From SIG440 sp045646865 (GTDB lineage: Bacteria; Bacillota; Clostridia; Monoglobales; Monoglobaceae): a stretch of DNA of 45,264 nucleotides. Below, one piece after another: positions 1 to 8,828 of this stretch (the first letter of the stretch is position 1; each line of letters opens with the position of its first letter). Under the pieces are notes generated by a model. That model was given only the letters and a program-made list of their open reading frames with translations. It had not been told where the DNA came from and did no database searches. The stretch is taken from positions 1-45,264 of the forward strand of contig JAZRLM010000005.1 of assembly GCA_045646865.1 (NCBI GenBank), in the 5' to 3' direction. A program made the position numbers and the translations under genes.

Positions 1-18
1 TCCACCGCCATACGTCGG

Positions 19-175
19 CACAAATAGTAATTTTCTCTTATCTGTATGGCAAGGAATGATAAGAGATTTTTACGCCCATGTGCGTTTCTGAGCGAATGCG
101 AAGAAAATTTCGCACGGGCAATTAAATCCGCCGGAGGCAATTACGGGAAAGAAACTTTCACGTTATTCCCTCCGG
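19..175 (+). repeat. Structured intergenic repeat, copy A
   Basis: This segment shares two blocks with a second copy at 8829-8993 in the opposite orientation: a 13-nt block (CACAAATAGTAAT, 19-31) and a 21-nt block at 118-138. Between them lies a 9-bp perfect stem (34-42 with 58-66, core TTATC/GATAA) and an imperfect stem built from GCCC-TGTGCG (74-84) and CGCACGGGC (111-119). After the second block an enclosing stem pairs CCGGAGG (131-137) with CCTCCGG (169-175) around GAAAG/CTTTC. The segment lies just beyond the fakA terminator. No coding frame is convincing. Whether it is a mobile repeat or a transcribed RNA is unknown. Confidence 0.6.
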
Positions 176-211
176 AAAAAGAAAGGGGTTTCCGGCAGTG
201 CCGAAAACCCC
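174..211 (-). terminator. Rho-independent terminator after fakA
   Basis: Read on the minus strand, a GC-rich stem (185-195 pairing with 200-211, loop about 4 nt) is followed by a T-rich run TTTCTTTTTCC. It sits 17 bp after the fakA stop codon, so it should end the asp23-fakA transcript. Confidence 0.85.
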
Positions 212-227
212 GGGGTTATACTTAAAG

Positions 228-1880
228 TTATTCAACAGAAATAATATAATAGTATACAGGCTGACCGCCGTTTATAAGACTTACATCAAGGTAGCTGTAT
301 GTTTCCTCAAGTTTTGCTGCCAGGCGTTTGGCATCTTCTTCGGATGTTTCTTCGCCGTAGTATACGGTTATCACGCCCGATTCGTCGTTAACAAGGGAAT
401 TGGCAACCTCCTCGGCTGCTTCCTCGGGAGTGGGTGTAACGGCTGTGATTTCCTTTCCGCAAACTGCAAGACAGTCACCCAGGTGAATTTCCATTCCGTC
501 TAGAACTGTATCCCTTGCCGCAAATGTAACCTGACCGCAGGCAACACAACCGGCAAATTCCATCATAGCATCAAGGTTTTCTTCGGGGGAAAGCGATTCG
601 TCAAAGGCTGTCATTGCTGAAATTCCCTGAGGAATGTTAACGGTAGGAAGAACAATTACCGATTTTTCGGTAAGGGGTACAACCTGCTCGGCGGCAAGAA
701 TGATGTTCTTGTTGTTGGGCAGAATATAAACCACCTCGGCAGGAACTTTTTCAACTGCTGAAAGAAGGTCCTGTGTGCTGGGATTCATAGTTTGTCCGCC
801 TTCGATTATTTCGTCAACTGATAATGAACGGAAGAGCTCTGAAAGTCCTTCACCTGCCGAAACTGCCGCAAACCCGTATTTCTTTTCGGGTTCTGCTTTG
901 ATAACTGGCGCATCTTCCTGAACTTCAGGCTTGTTAGCGGATTCTGCTTCCTTGCTTGCTACATTATCGTTGTGCTGATATTTCATATTCTCGATTTTAA
1001 GGTTAGTCAGTTCACCAAGCTTTATAGCCTGTTCAAGCACATATCCCGGATGATTGGTGTGGATATGAACCTTAACGATTTCGTCGTCCTCGATAACCAG
1101 CATGCAGTCGCCTTTTTCAGAAATTGCGGTACGGAACTGGGTTATCTGACGGTCGGATGTTTTGTTGATTATAAACTCGGTACAGTAAAGGTATTTGATG
1201 TTTACGGGCTCGGCAGATTGTGTTGCAGTGGCGGTAACAACTGTCGGCTCGCCGCTTTCGATTGCTTTGCCGTTGTCAAGAACGTAAACCGCACCTTCAA
1301 CTATGGTAACAAGACCCTTACCGCCGGCATCTACAACCCCTGCCTTTTTGAGCGCAGGAAGAAGGTCGGTTGTGCCCTTAAGACTTTCTTCGCCTGCCGC
1401 AAGGATTGCTCTTAAAAATTCACCTGCATCATCAAAGGATGAATAGTTTTCCTCGGCAAATTCCGACATCTGGCGGATAACGGTAAGAATTGTACCCTCT
1501 GTGGGCTTCATTACCGCGCGGTATGCGGTTTTTCGTGCGGATATAAGGGCATTTTTAAGGTCGCTGACACCGATAAATTCCTTACCCTCCACACCTTTTG
1601 AAAAGCCTCGGATAATCTGTGAAAGAATAACACCTGAATTACCTCTTGCGTTGCGGAGTGATGTAGACGCCAGCTTTGCAAGAAGCTTGTCACAACTGTC
1701 ATATTCCTCGGCAAGAGTTTGTGATGCCGCCCCACTGAAGGTCAGGCTCATATTTGTACCTGTATCACCGTCGGGAACGGGAAAGATGTTCAGGTCGTCA
1801 ATTAATTTACGGTTATTTTTTAAATTGGCAGCCGCAGATGCTATCATCAGCCTGAGCTGCGTTGTATCAAAATTGTTCAT
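228..1880 (-). CDS. fakA: Fatty acid kinase catalytic subunit FakA (DAK2 domain, YloV family)
   Basis: Protein of 550 residues. The N-terminal DAK2 kinase domain carries the nucleotide and metal motif PVPDGDTGTNM at about residues 34-44. The C-terminal part (about residues 300-550) is the DegV-like/EDD half typical of YloV. In characterised Firmicutes FakA phosphorylates fatty acids presented by a FakB (DegV) partner, allowing exogenous fatty acids to enter phospholipid synthesis; a DegV gene lies at 5354-6196. The start is placed at the ATG at 1880, preceded by GAGGTG at good spacing, rather than an ATG seven codons upstream. The asp23-like gene is 35 bp upstream, the standard yloU-yloV pairing, and the two are probably cotranscribed. 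Confidence 0.92.
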   Translation of the reverse strand: MNNFDTTQLRLMIASAAANLKNNRKLIDDLNIFPVPDGDTGTNMSLTFSGAASQTLAEEYDSCDKLLAKLASTSLRNARGNSGVILSQIIRGFSKGVEGKEFIGVSDLKNALISARKTAYRAVMKPTEGTILTVIRQMSEFAEENYSSFDDAGEFLRAILAAGEESLKGTTDLLPALKKAGVVDAGGKGLVTIVEGAVYVLDNGKAIESGEPTVVTATATQSAEPVNIKYLYCTEFIINKTSDRQITQFRTAISEKGDCMLVIEDDEIVKVHIHTNHPGYVLEQAIKLGELTNLKIENMKYQHNDNVASKEAESANKPEVQEDAPVIKAEPEKKYGFAAVSAGEGLSELFRSLSVDEIIEGGQTMNPSTQDLLSAVEKVPAEVVYILPNNKNIILAAEQVVPLTEKSVIVLPTVNIPQGISAMTAFDESLSPEENLDAMMEFAGCVACGQVTFAARDTVLDGMEIHLGDCLAVCGKEITAVTPTPEEAAEEVANSLVNDESGVITVYYGEETSEEDAKRLAAKLEETYSYLDVSLINGGQPVYYYIISVE

Positions 1881-1915
1881 ATTAATCACCTCGTGTTGCA
1901 TACTGAAAAAGTCAC

Positions 1916-2275
1916 TTATGCGTGGTCAATACGCACACTTTCAACATTAACCTGCACAGATTCAACCTCCATACCGGTCATTTTTTCAACGTGGTATTTA
2001 ACATTACTGCGGATTGTCTCGCCTATTGTGCCAATGTTAAGACCGTATTCCACAATAATATAAAGGGTAATTGAGATAACGTTATTTTCGGTTTTTACCC
2101 GAACACCCTTATCCATATTTTCCTTTTTCAAAAGGCTTGCAATTCCGTCCTTGCTGCTGCGCGAGCACATACCCACAACACCGTAGCACTGGGTTGCGGT
2201 ATAGCCTGCAAGCTTTGCAATAACTGCGTTGGAAATGCTTATTGTACCTTTGTCATTTTTAATTTCAGCACTCAT
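1916..2275 (-). CDS. Asp23/Gls24 family envelope stress protein (YloU)
   Basis: Protein of 119 residues with the Asp23/Gls24 pattern: an N-terminal beta segment (GTISISNAVIAKLAGY), a central GVVGM motif, and a C-terminal VESVQVNVESV strand. Family members are small soluble proteins, some membrane-associated, linked to envelope homeostasis; the molecular function is not settled. The start at 2275 is chosen because GGAGG lies just upstream; an in-frame ATG at 2293 lacks one. It is the first gene of the asp23-fakA unit, with a promoter at 2355-2383. Confidence 0.85.
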   Translation of the reverse strand: MSAEIKNDKGTISISNAVIAKLAGYTATQCYGVVGMCSRSSKDGIASLLKKENMDKGVRVKTENNVISITLYIIVEYGLNIGTIGETIRSNVKYHVEKMTGMEVESVQVNVESVRIDHA

Positions 2276-2354
2276 TGGGTTTCCTCCAATCATATAGTGT
2301 CAATATTCTGAATTTCAAATCAAGCTTTGAGGTATGTATAAAACCTCAAGATAT

Positions 2355-2383
2355 ATTTTACACTATTTTTTGCCATTGGTCAA
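2355..2383 (-). promoter_or_regulatory. Promoter for asp23-like gene/fakA
   Basis: On the minus strand TTGACC (2383-2378) and TAAAAT (2360-2355) are separated by 17 nt. Between this and the start codon is a short hairpin (2325-2333 with 2343-2350). Confidence 0.65.
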
Positions 2384-2432
2384 GAGAAAATATCTGTCAG
2401 ATTGTGACAAAGATAAAAAGTGCAAATTTTTA

Positions 2433-2461
2433 TTGCCTTTTGGCTGGGTTTGTGGTACAAT
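2433..2461 (+). promoter_or_regulatory. Promoter for the rlmB gene cluster
   Basis: TTGCCT (2433-2438) and TACAAT (2456-2461) with 17-nt spacing, 34 bp before the rlmB ATG. It is divergent to the asp23/fakA promoter. Confidence 0.65.
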
Positions 2462-2495
2462 AAAACTGTATAACTATGTGTAGGAGACTGTTGAA

Positions 2496-3230
2496 ATGGA
2501 AGATAGAATATACGGTACAAACCCTGTTTTAGAGGCACTTAACTCCGGCAGGGAAATTGATAAAATTTTTATTCAGGAAGGTGCGCGTCACAGCAGACTT
2601 GGGCAGATTACCGCCGCCGCAAAAAAGCGCGGTATAAGATACACCACCATCAGCCGCCAAAAACTTGACGAGCTTTCTGAGGGCGGCAACCATCAGGGTG
2701 TTCTTGCCTTTGCGGCGATGCATTCATATGTTGAGATTGAGGACATAATAAATATTGCAAAAGAAAAGGGCGAAAAACCTCTTGTAATCATTGCAGAAGG
2801 TTTAAATGACCCTCATAACCTAGGCAGCATAATCAGAACTGCCAATGCGGCAGGTGCTCATGGCGTGATAATTCCCAAAAACCGAAGTGTTGGGCTTACT
2901 TCAACTGTTGCTAAGGTTTCGGCTGGTGCAATTGAGCATACTCCCGTTGCAAGATGCACCAACGTTGCGGCGTGTATCGAAAAGCTTAAGGATATGGGAC
3001 TTTGGATTGTAGGAACAGCTCTTGAGGGTAGTATACCCATTTATGAATGTGATATGAAGGGAGCAACGGGAATTGTAATCGGCAGCGAAGGCGAAGGCTT
3101 AAGCCGATTGGTTCGTGAAAAGTGTGATTTCCTTGTGAAAATCCCTATGCTTGGCAAAACAGAATCCCTTAACGCATCTGTTGCCGCTGGGGTTATAGTC
3201 TATGAGGCGGTTAGGCAGAGATTAGGTTGA
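2496..3230 (+). CDS. rlmB: 23S rRNA (guanosine-2'-O)-methyltransferase RlmB, TrmH/SpoU family
   Basis: Protein of 244 residues, the usual RlmB length. The N-terminal substrate-binding domain begins IYGTNPVLEAL. The SPOUT catalytic domain shows the three family motifs: NDPHNLGSIIRTANAAG (about residues 108-124), VIGSEGEGLSRLV (about 194-206) and IPMLGKTESLNASVAAGV near the C-terminus. RlmB uses S-adenosylmethionine to 2'-O-methylate a guanosine of 23S rRNA (G2251 in E. coli). A TAGGAG site precedes the ATG. It heads a plus-strand run with yifB (75 bp later), trmL and degV. In Bacillus rlmB lies next to cysE-cysS-mrnC; here that cluster is at 20.8-23.3 kb. The exact target guanosine is inferred from the family. 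Confidence 0.9.
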   Translation: MEDRIYGTNPVLEALNSGREIDKIFIQEGARHSRLGQITAAAKKRGIRYTTISRQKLDELSEGGNHQGVLAFAAMHSYVEIEDIINIAKEKGEKPLVIIAEGLNDPHNLGSIIRTANAAGAHGVIIPKNRSVGLTSTVAKVSAGAIEHTPVARCTNVAACIEKLKDMGLWIVGTALEGSIPIYECDMKGATGIVIGSEGEGLSRLVREKCDFLVKIPMLGKTESLNASVAAGVIVYEAVRQRLG

Positions 3231-3305
3231 TGTTTGTCTGGGTACAGACTATTAAATTCATCTATGCCAGACAGAGAATAGATTAGAAGATTCAGGAGGA
3301 GAAGG

Positions 3306-4838
3306 ATGATTTCAGTTCTTAACAGTACAGCTCTTTGTGGACTTGACGGATATATTGTTGATGTTGAAACCGACATTTCAAACGGAATGCCGGGTTTTGA
3401 CATTGTTGGTCTGCCCGATGCGGCGGTAAAGGAATCTAAGGAGAGAATCCGTGCCGCTATAAAAAATTCGGGCCTTGCCTTGCCTGCAAAAAGGATAACC
3501 GTTAACCTTGCTCCTGCAGATATAAAAAAGGAAGGTGCACATTTTGACTTGCCCATTGCGCTGGGCATTTTGGGTGCCTCCGAACAGCTTGATGCAGATA
3601 AATGCGGCAATGCCATATTCCTTGGCGAACTCTCATTAAACGGTGACTTAAGGCGTGTTAGCGGTGTTTTGCCAATGGTTATATCGGCATATCAAAAGGG
3701 GATAAGAACGGTATTCTTACCTGCAGATAACGCAAAAGAAGCGGCAGTTGTCGAGGGTATGGAGGTCTTTGGCGTAAAAAGCCTTAAAGAAATTCTTCAG
3801 CATTACACAGGAGAGAGTATCCTGACCCACACAACGATTAATATTGATGAGCTTTTAGAAAACTCCGAAAGAAACAGATTTGATTTTGCTGATGTAAAGG
3901 GGCAGTTTTATGTAAAAAGGGCTCTTGAAATTGCGGCGGCTGGTGGTCATAATCTTTTGATGATTGGCCCTCCCGGTTCGGGCAAGACTATGATTGCACA
4001 AAGGATACCGTCTATACTTCCTAACATGACTTTTGAGGAATCGTTAGAGGTTACCAAGGTGCACAGTATTGCCGGCAACCTTTCAGACAGCAGCCCTCTT
4101 GTTGCGGAGCGGCCGTTCCGTCATCCTCATCACACGGTTTCTGCTGTGGGTCTTACAGGTGGCGGTTCAAATCCAAAACCCGGCGAAATCAGCCTTTCTC
4201 ACAACGGAGTGCTGTTTATGGACGAGCTTCCTGAATTCCGCCGTGATGCGCTGGAGGCTATGCGTCAGCCACTTGAAGACGGTCAGGTTACCATAACCCG
4301 TGCAGGCGGTTCGGCAACATACCCCTGCAGTGTGATGATGGTGGCATCAATGAATCCCTGCCCATGTGGGTATTATGGCGACAGAACCCGTGAGTGTACC
4401 TGTTCACAGACACAGATAATGAAATATATGAGCAAAATAAGCGGTCCCCTTCTTGACAGAATTGACTTGCATATCGAGGTTCCATCGGTAAGCTATGACG
4501 ATTTGGAAACAAAACAACGCGGCGAAAGCTCTGCTGAAATAAAGGCAAGAGTCAACGGGGCAAGAAAAATTCAGACCGAACGCTACAAGGGTACGGGGAT
4601 TTTCTCCAACAGTCAGCTTACTGCTGAACTGATGAATACATACTGTGCTCTGGGCGATGAAGCAAACGCTTTACTTAAACAGGCTTTTGAAAGCCTGGGT
4701 TTAAGTGCAAGGGCACATAACAGAATTTTAAAAGTTGCAAGAACAATCGCTGACCTTGCGAATTCCGAACAAATTGAAATGGAGCATATTGCCGAGGCAA
4801 TTCAGTACCGTGCTCTTGATAAGAAATTTTTTAACTAA
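3306..4838 (+). CDS. YifB/ComM family Mg-chelatase-like AAA+ ATPase
   Basis: Protein of 510 residues. The N-terminal Lon-protease-like fold domain (about 1-180, with DIVGLPDAAVKESKERI) is followed by the ChlI/AAA+ domain: Walker A GPPGSGKT (about 222-229), Walker B VLFMDELPEF (about 304-313) and the cysteine-containing segment NPCPCGYYGDRTRECTC (about 351-367). The C-terminal helical domain ends the protein. ComM homologues are hexameric helicases that promote branch migration during natural transformation; a role in DNA recombination here is inferred from family. AGGAGG just upstream sets the start. trmL follows after 22 bp. Confidence 0.9.
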   Translation: MISVLNSTALCGLDGYIVDVETDISNGMPGFDIVGLPDAAVKESKERIRAAIKNSGLALPAKRITVNLAPADIKKEGAHFDLPIALGILGASEQLDADKCGNAIFLGELSLNGDLRRVSGVLPMVISAYQKGIRTVFLPADNAKEAAVVEGMEVFGVKSLKEILQHYTGESILTHTTINIDELLENSERNRFDFADVKGQFYVKRALEIAAAGGHNLLMIGPPGSGKTMIAQRIPSILPNMTFEESLEVTKVHSIAGNLSDSSPLVAERPFRHPHHTVSAVGLTGGGSNPKPGEISLSHNGVLFMDELPEFRRDALEAMRQPLEDGQVTITRAGGSATYPCSVMMVASMNPCPCGYYGDRTRECTCSQTQIMKYMSKISGPLLDRIDLHIEVPSVSYDDLETKQRGESSAEIKARVNGARKIQTERYKGTGIFSNSQLTAELMNTYCALGDEANALLKQAFESLGLSARAHNRILKVARTIADLANSEQIEMEHIAEAIQYRALDKKFFN

Positions 4839-4860
4839 AAACGAAAGTGAGTAAAATAAA

Positions 4861-5361
4861 ATGAGGCTTAATATTGTTTTGGTGGAGCCTGAAATTCCGT
4901 CAAATACGGGGAATATATCAAGAACCTGCTCGGTAATTGATGCATCCCTTCATCTTGTACATCCTCTGGGCTTTGATATTGACGAAAAGGCGGTAAGACG
5001 TGCAGGGCTTGATTACTGGGATGAACTCAGGCTTTTTGAGTATAATAGCTTTCAGGAAGTCAGAGAAAAATATCCCGACGGCGAATTTTATTTCTGCACC
5101 ACAAAGGCATCCCATAATTACAGCAAGGTGAATTTTACCGATTGCGGTGACAAGGAGATTTTTTTGGTGTTTGGCAAGGAAACAAAAGGTCTGCCCGAGG
5201 ATTTGCTAAGGGATAATTTAGATCGTTGCATAAGGATACCCATGAAGCATAACAAACGGTCGCTAAATCTTTCAAACTCGGTTGCCATTGTGGCATACGA
5301 GGTGTTAAGACAGTTTGATTTTGAAAATTTAGACGAGAAAGGATTTTTGAAAAATGATTAA
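4861..5361 (+). CDS. trmL: tRNA (cytidine(34)-2'-O)-methyltransferase TrmL
   Basis: Compact SPOUT methyltransferase of 166 residues without an N-terminal extension, as typical of TrmL/CspR. Motif 1 is EPEIPSNTGNISRTC (about 9-23), motif 2 is LVFGKETKGLPEDLL (about 101-115) and motif 3 is IRIPMKHNKRSLNLSNSVAI (about 128-147). TrmL 2'-O-methylates the wobble nucleotide of certain tRNA-Leu species using S-adenosylmethionine. The last 8 bp overlap degV, suggesting translational coupling. Confidence 0.9.
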   Translation: MRLNIVLVEPEIPSNTGNISRTCSVIDASLHLVHPLGFDIDEKAVRRAGLDYWDELRLFEYNSFQEVREKYPDGEFYFCTTKASHNYSKVNFTDCGDKEIFLVFGKETKGLPEDLLRDNLDRCIRIPMKHNKRSLNLSNSVAIVAYEVLRQFDFENLDEKGFLKND

Positions 5362-6196
5362 AATTATGACAGATATGTCGGCAGACATAACAAAGGAACA
5401 AGCAGAAAAGTACGGAATAAAGGTACTGCCTTTTTACATTAATTTTGGTGATGAGAGTATTCTTGCGGATATAGATTATACTCCACAGGAATTTTATGCA
5501 AAGTTCAAGACAATGGAGGAGCCTCCTGCAACCAGTCAGGCAACACCTGATATCTTAGAGCAGATGTACCGCGAGCTTGGCAAGGATAATCAGATTATCC
5601 ATATTACCATTCCTGCCAACAGCAGCGGTATTGTAAATACTGCACGTATGATTGCTGGCGACCTTGCAGACGAGGGCTTTGATATTACCATTATTGATTC
5701 AAGCCTTTACAGCTATGGCATAGGCGCAAATGTAGTAGAGGCTGCTGAAATGGCCGAAAAGGGCGCAACAAAGGACGAAATAGTGGCATATCTTAATGAA
5801 AGATTTGCAAAGGACAGAGTGTATTTTATTGTTGACGACCTGACAACCCTTAAAAAAGGAGGAAGAATAAAGGCTACAACAATGGTTGTGTCGGCAATGC
5901 TTGATATCAAGCCAATACTTTATTCTAACGACGGTATGGTTGAGGCTTTTGCCAAGGTAAAGGGTATGAAACGTGCCCTCGCTAAACTGGTTGACTGCAT
6001 TGAAGAAAATATTGAAGACCCCAAGAATACCGAAATTCATATTCTTAACGCAGATTGCCCCGAAAAGGCAGAAATGCTGAAAAATATGGTTGCTGAGCGT
6101 CTTGGTACAGATAAATTCAGACTTGCAGAGGTGGGACCGATTATTACCTGTCACGCAGGTGTAGGAGTATTCGGGCTTTATTTTAGACATAAATAA
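5354..6196 (+). CDS. DegV family fatty-acid-binding protein (FakB-type)
   Basis: Protein of 280 residues with the DegV/FakB fold: MTDMSADI at the N-terminus, PPATSQATPDI (about residues 57-67) matching the TSQ-P fatty-acid-head-group loop, and the second-domain motif TTLKKGGRIKATTMVVSAMLDIKPIL (split here by no gap). Family members bind a fatty acid and present its carboxylate to FakA; fakA is in this window at 228-1880 although in another transcription unit. The ORF overlaps trmL by 8 bp. Oddly, its last three codons and stop (6185-6196) lie inside the left arm of an 18-bp inverted repeat, so the C-terminus may have been reshaped by that element. Confidence 0.88.
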   Translation: MIKIMTDMSADITKEQAEKYGIKVLPFYINFGDESILADIDYTPQEFYAKFKTMEEPPATSQATPDILEQMYRELGKDNQIIHITIPANSSGIVNTARMIAGDLADEGFDITIIDSSLYSYGIGANVVEAAEMAEKGATKDEIVAYLNERFAKDRVYFIVDDLTTLKKGGRIKATTMVVSAMLDIKPILYSNDGMVEAFAKVKGMKRALAKLVDCIEENIEDPKNTEIHILNADCPEKAEMLKNMVAERLGTDKFRLAEVGPIITCHAGVGVFGLYFRHK

Positions 6197-6346
6197 ACCA
6201 ATTTACACACGCCCTTGCCTTGTTAAATTCACGCCTTTTCGGATTATCGATTTTGCAAGGCACAAAGCCTTGCTGCAATCTGCTGCACCGAAAAAAACGC
6301 AAATTTTCCGTCGGCAATGACGTATGCCATTGGTTTATTTATGTCT
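6185..6346. repeat. MITE-like element with 18-bp perfect terminal inverted repeats
   Basis: The arm at 6185-6202 (AGACATAAATAAACCAAT) is exactly the reverse complement of 6329-6346. The element is 162 bp, too short to code for a transposase. Inside is a 7-bp hairpin (GCAAGGC/GCCTTGC, around 6254-6272). The left arm contains the end of degV. No U-rich tail follows the right arm, so a simple terminator is unlikely, and no target-site duplication is obvious. No other copy was noticed in the window. Confidence 0.55.
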
Positions 6347-6387
6347 GTGGTTCAGGCTTATAAAAATGTTTTAAGGATTGATATTTT

Positions 6388-6912
6388 ATGTATCTTGAAA
6401 AAGAGGAAATGAAGTTTACGGCGGTTTATGCCGTAAAGCAATATAAAGCTCCTATATCCGAGAGTCTTTTGTATGAGATTTTCACCTGGGATAAAGAGAT
6501 TATGGAATACTTTGATTTGGCAGAGGTCTTGGCAGAGCTGATTGAAGACGGATATATCGGCAAAAAGTTTTACCGCAATCAGGAGGCTTTGTGCCTTACG
6601 CAAAAGGGTGACCAGGCATATCTGTATTTTAAAAGCCGTATTCCTGCCAGCATAAGGGAGCGGATTGACACCGCAATCGGCAGAATAAAGTACGATGAGG
6701 TTGCTGACCCCAATGCGGTTCTGGTGGATGTAACCTATGCGGCGGACGAGCAGTATATGGCAAAATGTCGCATTATGGACGACAAGGTGCCCATGCTTGA
6801 ACTAAACATTAATATGGGCAGCCGTGCTTATGCGCAAAGGGCGGCAGACTATTTTAAAAAGAATTCAAAACAGATTTATGAGGATATATTAAGGCTTTTT
6901 GATGAGGCATAA
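6388..6912 (+). CDS. DUF4364 family protein
   Basis: Protein of 174 residues resembling the DUF4364 family of Clostridia. The N-terminal half looks like a winged-helix fold: a helical segment (KFTAVYAVKQYKAPISESLL), then FDLAEVLAELIEDGYI and a beta wing (LCLTQKGDQAYLYF). The C-terminal half is a mixed alpha/beta domain ending with a helix. No signal peptide or membrane segment. Function is unknown; the fold suggests nucleic-acid binding, which is inference. It sits 39 bp upstream of mnmG on the same strand and is probably cotranscribed. Confidence 0.75.
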   Translation: MYLEKEEMKFTAVYAVKQYKAPISESLLYEIFTWDKEIMEYFDLAEVLAELIEDGYIGKKFYRNQEALCLTQKGDQAYLYFKSRIPASIRERIDTAIGRIKYDEVADPNAVLVDVTYAADEQYMAKCRIMDDKVPMLELNINMGSRAYAQRAADYFKKNSKQIYEDILRLFDEA

Positions 6913-6951
6913 ACAGAGAAATTTACTGTTCATAAGAACGGAGGAAATAAA

Positions 6952-8826
6952 TTGTTTACAGCAGACAGTTATGATGTAATAGTAATAGGCGGAGGTCACG
7001 CAGGAATTGAGGCGGCATTTGCTGCGGCAAGGCTGGGTGCAAAGACCTGTATTTTTTCAATCAGCCTTGACAGCGTGGCAAACCTGCCCTGTAACCCAAG
7101 TATCGGCGGAACAGCCAAGGGTCATCTGGTGCGCGAAATCGACGCACTTGGTGGCGAAATGGGCAAAGCGGCTGATGCTACCCTTTTGCAGTCAAGAATA
7201 CTAAACCGTGGCAAAGGTCCTGCGGTTTATTCGTTGCGTGCACAGATTGACCGCAGAGAATATCAAGGCGAAATGAAACACCGCATGGAACTGTGCGATA
7301 ATCTTCATATCCGTCAGGGCGAGATTGTTAAGGTTAACTTAGATAGTGATGGCAAGGTGGAGTCTGTTGAAACACGTGCAGGCGCAAGATATATGTGCAA
7401 GGCGGCAATCGTTTCAACAGGCACATATCTTAAATCCCGAATTATAATAGGCGAATTCAGTCAGGAAAGCGGACCTGACGGGGTGTTTCCCGCCACCGAA
7501 CTCTCTCAGAATTTGCGAGATATAGGGGTGGAGCTTGTAAGGTTTAAAACAGGCACACCGCCAAGAGTAAACAGACGTAGTATTGATTTTTCACAGCTTG
7601 AGGAGCAGGTTGGCGATGAGGAAATTACTCCCTTCTCATTTGAAACCAAGGAGAAACTGGAAAATACTGTCAGCTGCTTTGTTACATATACTAACGAGCG
7701 TACCCACAAGGTAATACTTGACAACATTCACCGCTCTCCATTATACGGCGGTGATATAAAGGGTATAGGACCGCGTTACTGTCCCTCTATTGAGGATAAA
7801 ATTGTAAGATTTAAGGATAAAGAACGTCATCAGCTTTTTATAGAGCCTATGGGTACCAACACCGAGGAAATGTATATTCAGGGTTTTTCAAGCAGTCTGC
7901 CCGAGGATGTGCAGATTGAAATGCTGCATACTCTTCCCGGTCTTGAAAATGCTCAGGTTACACGAAATGCTTATGCTATTGAATATGATTGTTGCAACCC
8001 GTTGCAGCTTAAAAATACACTGGAATTTAAAAATATTCAGGGCCTTTACGGAGCGGGTCAATTTAACGGAACTTCCGGTTATGAAGAGGCGGCGGCGCAA
8101 GGTCTGATTGCAGGTATCAACGCCACAAGAAAAATTCAGGGTAAGTCAGACTTTACCCTTGACCGCTCGGATGCGTATATCGGTACGTTAATTGATGACC
8201 TTGTTACCAAGGGTACCAACGAGCCTTATCGTATGATGACATCACGTTCTGAATACCGTCTTATTCTGCGACAGGATAATGCGGATTTGCGTCTTACCCA
8301 AAAGGGTTACGAAATCGGCCTGATTTCTGAGGAGAGATATAAGAAGTTTATTGAGAAAAAAACTATGATTGAGCAAGAGGTGGAAAGACTTTCGGGTATT
8401 GTATTTCCGCCGTCTGCACAGGTGAATGAATATCTTGAGAGTGTGGGCAGCACCCCTGTTTCAAGCGGTGTGCGTGCAAGTGATATGCTTAAACGACCTG
8501 AGGTTACTTACGAGGGGATGAAGGTTCTTGATAAAGAAAGGCCTGAACTCCCTGCAGACGTAAAGGAGCAGGTTGAAATAACCCTTAAATATGAGGGATA
8601 TATTAATCGTCAGATTGCTCAGGCAAATCAGTTTAAACGTATGGAAAATAAAAAAATCCCCGAAAATATTGATTATTCACAAATTGGCGGATTGAGAATT
8701 GAGGCAAGACAAAAGCTCGAAAAACTGAGACCTGCATCTATCGGTCAAGCATCAAGAATTTCGGGAGTTTCGCCTGCGGATGTAGCCGTTTTGGTAGTTT
8801 ATTTAAAGCAGAATAAGATTGTATAA
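6952..8826 (+). CDS. mnmG: tRNA uridine-5-carboxymethylaminomethyl synthesis enzyme MnmG (GidA)
   Basis: Full-length protein of 624 residues. The FAD-binding Rossmann motif VIGGGHAGIEAAFAAARLGA is at about residues 11-30, followed by the GidA signature NPSIGGTAKGHLVREIDALG (about 48-67) and the second signature GQFNGTSGYEEAAAQGLIAG (about 369-388). The C-terminal helical MnmE-binding region is complete. With MnmE it modifies the wobble uridine at C5 in several tRNAs using methylene-tetrahydrofolate. Translation starts at a TTG preceded by GGAGG at optimal spacing; the first in-frame ATG would remove the FAD motif. MnmE itself is not in the window. Confidence 0.96.
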   Translation: MFTADSYDVIVIGGGHAGIEAAFAAARLGAKTCIFSISLDSVANLPCNPSIGGTAKGHLVREIDALGGEMGKAADATLLQSRILNRGKGPAVYSLRAQIDRREYQGEMKHRMELCDNLHIRQGEIVKVNLDSDGKVESVETRAGARYMCKAAIVSTGTYLKSRIIIGEFSQESGPDGVFPATELSQNLRDIGVELVRFKTGTPPRVNRRSIDFSQLEEQVGDEEITPFSFETKEKLENTVSCFVTYTNERTHKVILDNIHRSPLYGGDIKGIGPRYCPSIEDKIVRFKDKERHQLFIEPMGTNTEEMYIQGFSSSLPEDVQIEMLHTLPGLENAQVTRNAYAIEYDCCNPLQLKNTLEFKNIQGLYGAGQFNGTSGYEEAAAQGLIAGINATRKIQGKSDFTLDRSDAYIGTLIDDLVTKGTNEPYRMMTSRSEYRLILRQDNADLRLTQKGYEIGLISEERYKKFIEKKTMIEQEVERLSGIVFPPSAQVNEYLESVGSTPVSSGVRASDMLKRPEVTYEGMKVLDKERPELPADVKEQVEITLKYEGYINRQIAQANQFKRMENKKIPENIDYSQIGGLRIEARQKLEKLRPASIGQASRISGVSPADVAVLVVYLKQNKIV

Positions 8827-8828
8827 TT

